From IMG/VR virus record IMGVR_UViG_3300032331_003144, positions 1 through 46,855 of that record: 46,855 bases of DNA. The stretch is one strand, 5' to 3'. Shown piece after piece: positions 32,136 to 40,244 of this stretch. Below the pieces are notes generated by a model that worked only from the letters and a program-made list of their open reading frames with translations, searched no databases and was not told the DNA's origin. The number at the start of each line of letters is the position of its first letter. The stretch's first letter is position 1. The translations under genes and the position numbers were made by a program. The DNA is from a virus.

Positions 32136-32870
32136 CTATTTTTTTAACTTTCCGTTTGTTCCTAATGAATTTGTTGTAATCCCATTTTCATTTGCTTCTT
32201 CATATAGTGTAATTAAATCATCTACAATTGGATCTCTATGGTTTTTAATTAAAGTAATAGAACACATATTTTTAATTTTACGCCCGGCTGTGTATAAAAA
32301 TCTAAATCCGGAATCCCGTCTTGATTTTAAATCTACTTGGTAATCATCCCCACATACTATCATTTTTGAACGCAAACCAATACGAGTAGCAATCATTTCC
32401 ATTTGTTCATGAGTAACATTTTGTGCTTCATCAACAATAATACATGAATCTAAAAATGTTCTTCCTCTCATAAATGCTAAAGGAACAATTTCTATTTTAC
32501 CATCATTGATAAGAGATTCTACTTTTTCTTTATCATAAAGAGCATACATATTTTGATAAATTGGTTGAATCCAGGGGTCCATTTTTTCTCTTAAATCTCC
32601 GGGGAGGAAACCAATTTCTTCTTTTGATACTGTTGGTCGTGTAATTATAATTTTAGTAAAATGTCGTCTTAATAAACCATCTAAAGCAACTTGACAAGCT
32701 AATAATGTTTTACCACTACCTGCTCTACCTGCTAAAATTGTTAATGTGTTTTTTAAAATTTCATCTTTTGCTTGTTTTTGTTCTTCATTTAGAGGAATTT
32801 TGAATTTAATAGGATTTTTTACTATTTTCTTTTCTCTAAATATTTCGTCGTTATGGTGGTTTGAGGTCAT
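32136..32870 (-). CDS. phoH: PhoH-like P-loop ATPase
   Basis: The 244-residue protein is a PhoH-family ATPase: Walker A GRAGSGKT (48-55), IIITRPTVSKEEIGFLPGD with the family's RP..GFLPG signature, Walker B CIIVDEAQN and the C-terminal KMIVCGDDYQVD and NHRD segments. PhoH is very common in marine and T4-like phages; RNA helicase or RNase-like activity has been suggested, but its phage role is not settled. It is the last of three enzymes set between the capsid and neck genes. Confidence 0.93.
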   Translation of the reverse strand: MTSNHHNDEIFREKKIVKNPIKFKIPLNEEQKQAKDEILKNTLTILAGRAGSGKTLLACQVALDGLLRRHFTKIIITRPTVSKEEIGFLPGDLREKMDPWIQPIYQNMYALYDKEKVESLINDGKIEIVPLAFMRGRTFLDSCIIVDEAQNVTHEQMEMIATRIGLRSKMIVCGDDYQVDLKSRRDSGFRFLYTAGRKIKNMCSITLIKNHRDPIVDDLITLYEEANENGITTNSLGTNGKLKK

Positions 32871-32896
32871 TTTTTTATAATTAGGATAGTAAAATA

Positions 32897-33613
32897 TTAT
32901 AATCTTTCAGAAAGACGGACTAATTTATCAAGTCCTGCATTTACATGCATTGCATCCTCCAATATTGTTTCAAAATTATATCTTTCGTCTAAAGGTAAAA
33001 CTAAATCTACTTGAGATCCCCATCTAATTAAACTAAATCTTTCATTTTGAACACAAAGATCTTGTTGTTTTTTAAAAGGAGCAATTACGTTTACATCTTC
33101 ATCAGCAATTTGAATTAAATAATATGTGTAATCTAAAGAAGGAACATATATTTGGTTAAACATTCTTTCATTATATTTTAAATATTCCATATTATTAGGA
33201 TTAATTACTTTATTTAAAATATCTTTTTCAACAGCTAACATTGGTCTATTTGTAGATTCAATAGGTTCTAAATGTTTGTAAGTAAGAACACCTCCATAAG
33301 GTATTCTATTAATATGAACATCATAAAAAGACATAAATATACCAATTACTAAGGATGGTTTATTGTATTCATCATCTCCCATTACATCTTTTAAGGTGTA
33401 ATTAATACCTTTAATTTCTACAACAGCCTCATTAGGTTGGACAACCTTTTGATATATAATAGTTCCATCAGCTGGGCTATAAAAATGTTCAGAGTCAATA
33501 TAGTTTGGTCGGATTGGATCTCTAAAGAAAAAGGTATTACTTAATTCACCTACAGGAAGTTTAGATAATTCTTTTACTTCTCCATTTAACCATTCAGTTA
33601 ATGTTTGTGCCAT
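32897..33613 (-). CDS. Phosphatidylserine-decarboxylase-like pyruvoyl enzyme
   Basis: The 238-residue protein matches the Psd family. FFFRDPIRP (28-36) is the usual entry motif. FYSPADGTII (44-53) carries Asp49 of the self-cleavage triad. GIFMSFYDVHINRIP (91-105) carries His100. LIRWGSQVDLVLP (195-207) has the cleavage site Gly199-Ser200, whose serine would become the pyruvoyl group (usually FGSRVD in bacteria). All three triad residues are present, so autoprocessing looks possible. Psd makes phosphatidylethanolamine from phosphatidylserine at the inner membrane. No transmembrane segment is visible, as in other short Psd forms. Its ATG overlaps the stop of the amidinotransferase-like gene (TAATG), so the two are coupled. 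The substrate may differ from PS. Confidence 0.82.
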   Translation of the reverse strand: MAQTLTEWLNGEVKELSKLPVGELSNTFFFRDPIRPNYIDSEHFYSPADGTIIYQKVVQPNEAVVEIKGINYTLKDVMGDDEYNKPSLVIGIFMSFYDVHINRIPYGGVLTYKHLEPIESTNRPMLAVEKDILNKVINPNNMEYLKYNERMFNQIYVPSLDYTYYLIQIADEDVNVIAPFKKQQDLCVQNERFSLIRWGSQVDLVLPLDERYNFETILEDAMHVNAGLDKLVRLSERL

Positions 33614-34527
33614 TATAATAAAGTTTTACAGTGATCAACTCTATTTAAATGCATTACCATACAAGAAAGCATAGCTCCTGATTTCATATATTCTGATAGA
33701 TTAAATATTACAGGTTCCATTCCTTCATTAGCACATATTTTTTCTAAAGAAGCGATTTTGTGTTTTTCACCTTCATAATATTCATGAGATTTTTTAAGTT
33801 CAGAAATGTTAGAAGCACATAAAATCATATTACCCATTCTTACTGAGTTTGTTATTCCCCCTAATGCATCATCAACATCAACGTCTATAATTTCAGTATA
33901 TTTTTCTAAATATTTGATTTCTTCTGGGTCATATAATTCCGTGCAAACTAAGGTTTTATCACCATTTAATGGAAATATAGAGCAATCTAAATGATACATA
34001 TATTCATCAGTCATTGCTAATTTAATAATATCCATATTAAATTCTTTTTCCATCCATTCATACGCTTTAATGTTTGAACGAATACCATAACCACCAATAT
34101 AAACATTGTCATATAGATATTTAATATCTGCTTCACCTTCCCATTTGTGTGGAGAGATGTGAGTATCATAACCCATCATTTTAAAGAATTTTTCACCTAC
34201 TAACTCTTCACCTTTACGAGGGTCTGATGTATAATTAGATAATAAAATTTTATTTGAATCTGTAATGTGTGGAAGATGTAAACCTAAATTAGCTACATAT
34301 ACTTGATCTTGGAAATTACCTTCAGAGGGTAATAAGTGTACTAATGATTGACCAGCCATAAAGTTATACAAATCCATAAATTGCTTGTATGCTTTAGGTC
34401 TATTGATTGCTAATTCATCATCTGTTAATTCTTGCATCCAGATGTTGTTGGGGTCCGCTGTTGATAAGGAAAACGGAAAATTCATCAAATAACTTTGTTG
34501 ATGTAACTGACTTGGGGTTTCTTTCAT
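33613..34527 (-). CDS. Amidinotransferase/DDAH-like guanidino-modifying enzyme
   Basis: The 304-residue protein has the motifs of the beta/alpha-propeller guanidine-modifying superfamily (arginine deiminase, DDAH, amidinotransferase). QDQVYVANLG (73-82) supplies an Asp. KWEGEADI (128-135) matches the FEGGD motif with Glu130 and Asp134. YHLDCSIFPL (178-187) gives His179 and Asp181. SVRMGN follows, and KSGAMLSCM (282-290) holds the likely catalytic Cys289. Family reactions are hydrolysis of methylarginine to citrulline or transfer of an amidino group from arginine to an amine. Which one applies here cannot be told. It starts a three-gene run with the Psd-like and PhoH genes, right after the capsid terminator. 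Confidence 0.8.
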   Translation of the reverse strand: MKETPSQLHQQSYLMNFPFSLSTADPNNIWMQELTDDELAINRPKAYKQFMDLYNFMAGQSLVHLLPSEGNFQDQVYVANLGLHLPHITDSNKILLSNYTSDPRKGEELVGEKFFKMMGYDTHISPHKWEGEADIKYLYDNVYIGGYGIRSNIKAYEWMEKEFNMDIIKLAMTDEYMYHLDCSIFPLNGDKTLVCTELYDPEEIKYLEKYTEIIDVDVDDALGGITNSVRMGNMILCASNISELKKSHEYYEGEKHKIASLEKICANEGMEPVIFNLSEYMKSGAMLSCMVMHLNRVDHCKTLL

Positions 34528-34584
34528 ATTATAACTAATTTATTGTTCTAGTATACATATGATATAGGCCTAGGTAAATAAAAA

Positions 34585-34608
34585 AAAGCCTCGATTTCTC
34601 GAGGCTTT
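34585..34608 (-). terminator. Strong terminator after the major capsid gene
   Basis: AAAGCCTCGA and TCGAGGCTTT form a perfect ten-base stem with a four-base loop. On the minus strand it is followed by seven T residues. It isolates the capsid gene from the amidinotransferase-like gene. Confidence 0.8.
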
Positions 34609-34630
34609 CTTAAATTATGTTATTTTTATA

Positions 34631-36346
34631 TTAGATAGTATTTAAACCATTAATATAAATTTTTCCATAAAACTCTGGGCGCAACATCTTCTTAGCGTAA
34701 CGAGTCAATAAACCTTTACGTGGTGTAAATGTCTCTGGATCGTACACTAATGGAGTCATGATTAACGGAATGTATGGAGCAAACACAGCACCTGTTTCCA
34801 AGAATTGTGAACCTCTATATCCCATTAAAATCAAGTTTTCAGTCATGTAAGGATTTTTGTAAACCTTATAACGACCATTAACTGTACCTATTTTTTGTAC
34901 ACCAAAAGCATATTCCATTTGATCCGCTTCACCGTTGTTTGTAGAAGCAAATCCAGGGATTGACTCAAGGATAGTAGCAATTGTAGGAGAAGTTACTAAG
35001 AAATTAGCACCTCCACGTAAAGTTAATGAATGGATCTTATTAGATACTTTTTGAATTTTAGTACCTAATGTTTGGAACCATTGACCTTGTGTGTTATAAA
35101 ACGCTTGAGTTGTTGCGGCAGCAGCAAAAGCACCATTTGCATAAGTTGTGTTGTTAATAGCTGACCAGTACTCAGTTGCAGCAGCAGCATCTTCAATTAA
35201 CATATCTAAGATTTCTAAATCAATTTCCATTGAAATATACTCAGACATGATGTTTGTTAATTCCGCTTCAGCATCGATGTTTTGGTAAGCAGCTAAATCT
35301 TGTGCAAATTCAGGAGTCCATACAGCTTTTAACTTTTTAGTCTTAGCAGTAATGGCTTGAGATTGCATTCTTACGTTAATCTCAGGAATAGAGATTTGTG
35401 TGTTTGAAGCAGCATTTGGTACTGAGAAAGAACCTGATGCTTCAAAATCACCACGACCTGATCCACTGTAATTGTTTCCACCTGAATAAGTTGGAATACC
35501 ATCTACGTTACCGTTTTTCTGATAAGTAACTGTATAAGCACCGTTTTCTAGGATTTGTGCTGTAGAAGCAGTTACATAGAAAGTAATAGTGTTATTAGTA
35601 TAATCATAAGAAGTAAAATTGTTTAAGTTGGTAGCTGTAACAATGTTTGAGCCTGAAGAAATAATAAATCCACGAACTGCATCTTGATCAAATCCTGGAA
35701 GGTTTGTTGATGCTGCTGGGAAGACGATTTCTTTAATAGTACCTGCAGCTACTGATGCTGAATAATCAGAATCAAAACGAATATCAGCAAAAGAAGCAGA
35801 TGTAACAGAAGCTGATGCTGTAATTGCTACTGCTGAACTTGAGAAGTTGTTAGTTGCGTAAGTAAAACGGCCTTCTGGTCCACCATATAAACCACCTACA
35901 GTATTAGTAGTTGAGAATGGAAATTGAGAAGCTGTATTTCTATTACCATATAATGAAGTACCTTCAGTAAATGGACTCTTAGTGTTACCATATTGGAAAT
36001 CTAAAAAGAATACAAGGCCTGATGGCATATTCATTGGTTGAACTGAAACGAATTCTTTAGCTACGATAGTACCGAATACTTTACGTACTAACGGAAGAGC
36101 AATACCAGCCCAGTTCTCACCTTGTCCGTTAGAAACGAATGATGAGTTTGAAGAGATTTGGTTTGTTTCAGTTACTAATTGTTTAGCTTGATTTTCCAAC
36201 ATGATTGACATATTGTTTTTTTCAAACTCACCTAGACCTTCTAATAGTCCTGTTCTAGACCATTTTCCAGCTAATCTAGCAGCGTCGCTTTGAAGTGACT
36301 TCCAAGAGCCGGCTGCGCTTTCTAATAATTGTTGTACTTGTGACAT
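34631..36346 (-). CDS. 23: Major capsid protein, gp23-like
   Basis: The 571-residue protein is the main head subunit. The N-terminal WSRTGLLEGLGEFEKNNMSI and MLENQAKQLVTE are typical of gp23, followed by GENWAGIALPLVRKVFG, PMNMPSGLVFFLDFQYG and later AVWTPEFAQDLAAYQNIDAEAEL. MEYAFGVQKIGTVNGRYKVY and PEFYGKIYINGL lie near the end, all standard gp23 blocks. The leading segment before the GENWAG block is probably removed by the prohead protease. A Ser/Ala/Thr-rich insertion at about 150-330 is the variable surface domain. The leader is A/C-rich (AACAACTAAAAACAACA8), suited to strong translation in Bacteroidota. Confidence 0.95.
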   Translation of the reverse strand: MSQVQQLLESAAGSWKSLQSDAARLAGKWSRTGLLEGLGEFEKNNMSIMLENQAKQLVTETNQISSNSSFVSNGQGENWAGIALPLVRKVFGTIVAKEFVSVQPMNMPSGLVFFLDFQYGNTKSPFTEGTSLYGNRNTASQFPFSTTNTVGGLYGGPEGRFTYATNNFSSSAVAITASASVTSASFADIRFDSDYSASVAAGTIKEIVFPAASTNLPGFDQDAVRGFIISSGSNIVTATNLNNFTSYDYTNNTITFYVTASTAQILENGAYTVTYQKNGNVDGIPTYSGGNNYSGSGRGDFEASGSFSVPNAASNTQISIPEINVRMQSQAITAKTKKLKAVWTPEFAQDLAAYQNIDAEAELTNIMSEYISMEIDLEILDMLIEDAAAATEYWSAINNTTYANGAFAAAATTQAFYNTQGQWFQTLGTKIQKVSNKIHSLTLRGGANFLVTSPTIATILESIPGFASTNNGEADQMEYAFGVQKIGTVNGRYKVYKNPYMTENLILMGYRGSQFLETGAVFAPYIPLIMTPLVYDPETFTPRKGLLTRYAKKMLRPEFYGKIYINGLNTI

Positions 36347-36382
36347 TTTTTTTTGTTGTTTTTAGTTGTTTTTATAAGTTAA

Positions 36383-37522
36383 TTATTTTTTAATTCCGGC
36401 CAATTGTTGCCATCTGGCAAATTGGTCGTTTATTTCAAGTATTGGTTTCTTTATTGGAGCAATTCCTGCAGCCTTAGAAGCACCACCTATTCTAGATTCA
36501 GTTACTGAAAGTTTTCTTTCTTTTACTTCATTTAGTAAAGTTTCAAATACTAATTTTGCTTCTTTAACATTAGTTGCTTTATCAAAAGATTCTAATACTT
36601 TTACTTTTTGACTTTCCGTCAAATTTTTAGCTCTGAAGATTTTGTTTGTATAAAGTAATTTAGCATTTAACAAATTAACTTCGTTTAAGTCAGTTTTAAT
36701 AGTTTCGATAGTAGAATAAGCTTTATTAAGTTTAGATTCAGATTCTTTTAACTTTTTCTTATAATCTTCAACTCCCTCTTCTTCAGCAGTGTCTTTTTTA
36801 TCACCACGTTTAGAAGCAGGTACGTCGCCTTTTTTACCACCGTACTTTTTTCTTTCTTTTAACTCAGCTATTAATTCTTCAAGGCTGATTTCTTCTTCAG
36901 AGGTTTCTGATTCTTCATCTTCAACTTCATCTTCTTCGCCTTCAATTCCGCCTTCTAATTCACCTGCGGCTACCATATCAGCGATTACATCTTCGATAAA
37001 TGTTTTTAGATCATCTTCAGACATATTTTCAAGATCAACTTCCCCATCTTCTGAATCTTCAATGCCATCAGCATCTTCGTCTTCATATCCTTCTTCATAT
37101 ACATTACCATGTGATGTAGGTCTTTTAGGATCGTTAATTAGGTCATCTTCACCTTCATTCATGTCTTCTCTTTTACCTTCTTCCATGTCATCGAGTTCTC
37201 TAAGAAGTTCATCAAGATCAAAATTTTCTTCAATTTCATCTTCTTCGATTTCATCTTCGTTTAATTCATCTTCTTCGATTTCATCTTCATCTAATCCTTC
37301 AGATTCATCTACTTTAAAAATTTTCTTAAACTTTTTTTCTTCTTTTGCTTCTTTAACGTCATCATTTTCTTCTTCATCCATTTCAGATAGCTTTGCAGCT
37401 AATCTTTCTTTTAGATAAGGGGTAAATGCTTCTTCTAAAGCAGCTTTTGCGTTTGCTATTGCTGTTTCTTTAACAGTTTTTGCATCTGCGATTGCTTCTT
37501 TTAACAAGTCTCTGTTGTTCAT
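36383..37522 (-). CDS. 22: Prohead core scaffold, gp22-like
   Basis: The protein is very acidic over residues 50-215 (long Glu/Asp runs such as DEDEIEEDELNEDEIEEDE) and helical at both ends. The C-terminal coiled coil (DYKKKLKESESKLNKAYSTI, LNEVNLLNAKLLYTNKIF) matches gp22-like scaffold ends, and FARWQQLAGIKK closes it. It forms the temporary inner core around which the capsid assembles and is cleaved by the neighbouring protease. I start at ATG 37522: it has GAGGA about eight bases upstream, while the longer frame begins with TTG at 37537. Length is 379 residues, longer than T4 gp22 (269) because of the acidic region. Confidence 0.85.
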   Translation of the reverse strand: MNNRDLLKEAIADAKTVKETAIANAKAALEEAFTPYLKERLAAKLSEMDEEENDDVKEAKEEKKFKKIFKVDESEGLDEDEIEEDELNEDEIEEDEIEENFDLDELLRELDDMEEGKREDMNEGEDDLINDPKRPTSHGNVYEEGYEDEDADGIEDSEDGEVDLENMSEDDLKTFIEDVIADMVAAGELEGGIEGEEDEVEDEESETSEEEISLEELIAELKERKKYGGKKGDVPASKRGDKKDTAEEEGVEDYKKKLKESESKLNKAYSTIETIKTDLNEVNLLNAKLLYTNKIFRAKNLTESQKVKVLESFDKATNVKEAKLVFETLLNEVKERKLSVTESRIGGASKAAGIAPIKKPILEINDQFARWQQLAGIKK

Positions 37523-37673
37523 ACTATTTGTCCTCAAATTGTTTGTTGGAAATACACTTAATATTGACGGGAGTCGAAGTGTAATAAAATTTAATTTATC
37601 TAATGCAATATATAAGATTGCATATTATGAATATACATATATGAGGATTATTTAAAGTCAATTTGATACAAAA

Positions 37674-37696
37674 AAAGCCTGCCATAGGCAAGCTTT
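37674..37696 (-). terminator. Terminator after the prohead protease gene
   Basis: On the minus strand AAAGCTTGCC pairs with GGCAGGCTTT across a three-base loop, with one U-G pair that would be a mismatch in plus-strand RNA, followed by TTTTTTTGT. The wobble fixes its direction as leftward. Confidence 0.75.
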
Positions 37697-37712
37697 CTTT
37701 TAATTTTAAAAA

Positions 37713-37775
37713 ATATCCCGGTAGCGATACTAGGATAATTTTTATAGCCGTAGCTATACGGTCCTAAGCCGTGGG
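37713..37775 (-). other. Cluster of hairpins between protease and scaffold
   Basis: Between the protease stop and the terminator, minus-strand RNA can form ACGG-CTTAGGA-CCGT, CCGTA-TAGC-TACGG or TATAGC-TACG-GCTATA. The last two exclude each other. A TATCC-TAG...CTA-GGATA stem with a three-base bulge, followed by six T residues, comes next. It looks like a structured 3' end or an attenuator. The rest of the gap (37538-37670) is AT-rich and carries TGCAATCTTATATATTGCA, a 19-base inverted repeat, with no gene. Confidence 0.4.
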
Positions 37776-37782
37776 TTTAATT

Positions 37783-38391
37783 TTAAAATATTGGGCATGT
37801 GCCGTTAGCACACAGTATTTCAGTTAATAGTGAATTTACTTTAGCAAATTTATTTTCTAAGAGATTTTCTTTTCCTTCTTTTACTAATTGCATATAGGAT
37901 CCTGGATTAGAGGGGGTGGATACAAAATCCCAACATAATAATTCAAAATCATCTTGGACCTCTAGTGTACCTTCATTCATTTCTTTTAATGATCCCATAC
38001 CACGCGATGATACACCTACAGAAACATTATTTTCAATAAGTGCTTTTAAAATATTACCGGATACTGTAGGTAATATTTCTAATTTTCCTACTACTTTATC
38101 ACCCTTCCACCAAATTTCACGAATAATATGTGATACATTTTTTAAATTAATAATTGTAGAATCAGGGTGGTCTAATTCACCAGTTGCCCTATTTTCTTTA
38201 ACAATATCCATATACTTATCAATTTCTCTTTCCCATAGTTCTTTTGGATAATATCTTCCATTACCGTTTTTTACTTCTGCAGTTGCTAGTATTCCTTCTA
38301 CCATTGGATTACCTGAGGGGGCTTTAAGACCTTCAGTTAAACTTAGAGGTGATACTAAAAACGGAATAGTTTCAATTAATACTTGTTTCAT
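37783..38391 (-). CDS. 21: Prohead core protease, gp21-like
   Basis: The 202-residue serine protease cleaves scaffold and capsid proteins during head maturation. GELDHPD (about 92-98) holds the catalytic His and VSSRGMGSL (about 127-135) holds the catalytic Ser, the pair used by gp21/S77-type and herpes-like assemblins. NGRYYPKELW and EGILATAEVKN are typical of its first strand block. DFELLCWDFVSTPSNPGSYM follows the Ser motif as in relatives. Length fits T4 gp21 (212). Confidence 0.92.
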   Translation of the reverse strand: MKQVLIETIPFLVSPLSLTEGLKAPSGNPMVEGILATAEVKNGNGRYYPKELWEREIDKYMDIVKENRATGELDHPDSTIINLKNVSHIIREIWWKGDKVVGKLEILPTVSGNILKALIENNVSVGVSSRGMGSLKEMNEGTLEVQDDFELLCWDFVSTPSNPGSYMQLVKEGKENLLENKFAKVNSLLTEILCANGTCPIF

Positions 38392-38394
38392 GAT

Positions 38395-39006
38395 TTATTT
38401 TTTATCTAAATCACCATATCCTGATGATCTATATTTTCCTTTTGGTGCTTTTGGTTCACCTAATCCAGGTGCTTCAACTTGGTATCCAATTCCTTTAACA
38501 CCAGCAAAAGCATTTTTGTGATAATAACTAATATCTTTAGCCATGTTTTTAGCAACAATAGCTTTTAATTCATCAACTGTTTTTTTAGCATTTTTTGGAT
38601 CCCCTATTTCAGCTAAATATCCTAATAAAAATGATTGACCATAAAGATTATCAATATTTTTAGGATCATTATTATTAAATTGATTTGCTAAATCTTTAGC
38701 TACATCTTTATCAATTTTTTCAAACTCGTTTTGGTTGCCATATTCTTTTTTACCTTTAACACCTACGGCTTCTGATATTTTTTTATTAAAAATTTTAAAC
38801 CAGTTTGGTTGAGGAGTTGGTTGGGTAATAACACCACCAATGCCTTCACTTAAAAGACTTTTTCCTCTTAAAATAGATACTGTAGTACTAAAATCATTAC
38901 CTGATGTAATATATTCAGGAAACATAGTTCTTGCTAATTTAAGAAAATGATCTTTATTGCCTTTTCCTTCTTTAATTAATTGATATTCTTGTTGTAAGGT
39001 TTTCAT
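38395..39006 (-). CDS. Head-region hypothetical protein, possible core component
   Basis: I start at ATG 39006 (MKTLQQEYQLIKEGKGNKDH), which gives 203 residues. The frame stays open to 39045, but those codons cross a late-type motif and the next gene. The protein is mostly helical and Lys-rich, with a Pro/Gly-rich C-terminus (APGLGEPKAPKGKYRSSGYG). LIKEGKGNK is similar to starts of other unassigned head genes in T4-like phages. Lying between portal and protease, it may be a minor core protein. Confidence 0.6.
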   Translation of the reverse strand: MKTLQQEYQLIKEGKGNKDHFLKLARTMFPEYITSGNDFSTTVSILRGKSLLSEGIGGVITQPTPQPNWFKIFNKKISEAVGVKGKKEYGNQNEFEKIDKDVAKDLANQFNNNDPKNIDNLYGQSFLLGYLAEIGDPKNAKKTVDELKAIVAKNMAKDISYYHKNAFAGVKGIGYQVEAPGLGEPKAPKGKYRSSGYGDLDKK

Positions 39007-39010
39007 TTTA

Positions 39011-39021
39011 TTATAAATATT
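39011..39021 (-). promoter_or_regulatory. Late-type motif AATATTTATAA before a head gene
   Basis: An exact 11-base copy, four bases before ATG 39006. It supports this start over the longer frame. Confidence 0.45.
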
Positions 39022-39301
39022 ATGTGTATAAAAATACTGGAGCACTTCCTGCAGTTAAACTACAAGAAGTAATAAAGAGAGGAACTGAAGCTCCTGCAGG
39101 AAGAGTGAATGAACCTCCTGTTGTTTCTACAATTGCTTGGTTAGATAATAATCCGTTTCCATATTTAAATGCTGAAATTGTTGAACCGGTTGGTTCATTT
39201 GAGGAACCAGTTCCTAAAGAAATTATACCAGCAAAAGATCCAGTAACTGAATTTCCTGCTGTTAAAAGTACTCCACCAAAATTTATTGGGATATTTGCCA
39301 T
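39020..39301 (-). CDS. Small beta-rich head-region protein
   Basis: Ninety-three residues of alternating Gly, Ser, Thr and hydrophobics (FGGVLLTAGNSVTGSFAGII, GGSFTLPAGASVPLFITSC), so a small all-beta domain. No family is recognised. It resembles in style the 140-residue protein at 31674-32096. A decoration or head-surface role is plausible from position only. Confidence 0.55.
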   Translation of the reverse strand: MANIPINFGGVLLTAGNSVTGSFAGIISLGTGSSNEPTGSTISAFKYGNGLLSNQAIVETTGGSFTLPAGASVPLFITSCSLTAGSAPVFLYT

Positions 39302-39305
39302 GTTT

Positions 39306-40244
39306 TTATTTTTTAAATAATTCTATTAAATCGTTTATATAATCGTTTGCTAAATCCGTACCATACAATACTTTAAATGAATCTGGGTTTTCTCTGTAGT
39401 AATCCATAGTTTCATGTTTAGCTTGTTGTAATAATGGTATTAATCTATTTAATTTTTTTTCTAATTCATCAAAACCTAATAAACGGCTTGTAATAAATTT
39501 TTTTTTATCCGGATCAATAATATTTAATCCTTGTAAATAATCTTCAACATCCACAGCTTCCCAAAGTGATTTAACTATTATACCTTTTGCTGCTTTATTT
39601 AGTTTTTTTTTGTCTACTAATTTGTATTTAAAATCTTTAACATAAATATTATCTTTTACACCTTCAGGACCTGCTGAAGGGCCGGGGCCTAATGTTGCTC
39701 CTGGGCCTTCTTTTACTTTTTTAAATCCTGCTTGAGTATAAGCTCCATAAGTAGATTTACGTGGAGAAGGGCCATTATGGTTTTCTCCTTCACCTCCTGA
39801 TATGAATCCAGAATTAGAACTTATTGAAGATAATTCTTCAAGAGTTCCTTTAAATTGTTCATATTGATCCGGATAATTTTTTCTTAAATGAGTTCTATAA
39901 ATATTAAATGTTTTTTTTAAATCTTCCTCAATATCCTTAAGTAAGGGATCCGTTCTACCATCATCTGTGCCTCTTAATGCTTTGATTGCCATAATAGCAT
40001 CATTCATTTTTTCTAGTGAATCTTTAAAACTTGCTAAATTAATTATTTGACTAGTAGAACCACCAGTTTCTTTATCAATTCCTTGACTTTTATAATATGT
40101 TTTTAAATCTTTTGAAAAAAAATCATTTTCCATATCCATAGGACCATATTTAGCTTCAATACGTTTAATCAAAGCTTGATCCACCTCATTAGGTTTGAGG
40201 ATATTGCTATCTATTTCTTTTAATTTATATTTAAAATTACCCAT
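39306..40244 (-). CDS. Head-region helical protein
   Basis: The 312-residue protein is helical and highly charged, with a Gly/Pro-rich linker in the middle (GPGATLGPGPSAGPEGVK). No family is recognised. It overlaps the upstream gene by eight bases and sits between portal and protease, where T4 keeps its small core genes 67 and 68; this protein is much larger. Coiled-coil potential at both ends would suit a core or portal-associated role. Confidence 0.6.
   Translation of the reverse strand: MGNFKYKLKEIDSNILKPNEVDQALIKRIEAKYGPMDMENDFFSKDLKTYYKSQGIDKETGGSTSQIINLASFKDSLEKMNDAIMAIKALRGTDDGRTDPLLKDIEEDLKKTFNIYRTHLRKNYPDQYEQFKGTLEELSSISSNSGFISGGEGENHNGPSPRKSTYGAYTQAGFKKVKEGPGATLGPGPSAGPEGVKDNIYVKDFKYKLVDKKKLNKAAKGIIVKSLWEAVDVEDYLQGLNIIDPDKKKFITSRLLGFDELEKKLNRLIPLLQQAKHETMDYYRENPDSFKVLYGTDLANDYINDLIELFKK

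Noticed and set aside
36789-37418. Long plus-strand frame (209 codons) opposite the scaffold gene
   Set aside because: It is a Ser-rich shadow of the acidic Glu/Asp codons of the scaffold on the minus strand. It has no family-like features and no plus-strand genes exist elsewhere in the window.
37713-37775. Possible tRNA between protease and scaffold
   Set aside because: Several stems of about the right size are present, but there is no T-loop (GGTTCRANNCC), no anticodon arm of five pairs and no acceptor stem.
39024-39320. 98-codon plus-strand frame opposite the small beta-rich head gene
   Set aside because: The minus-strand gene fits the operon, spacing and composition; the plus-strand frame has no leader or neighbours.
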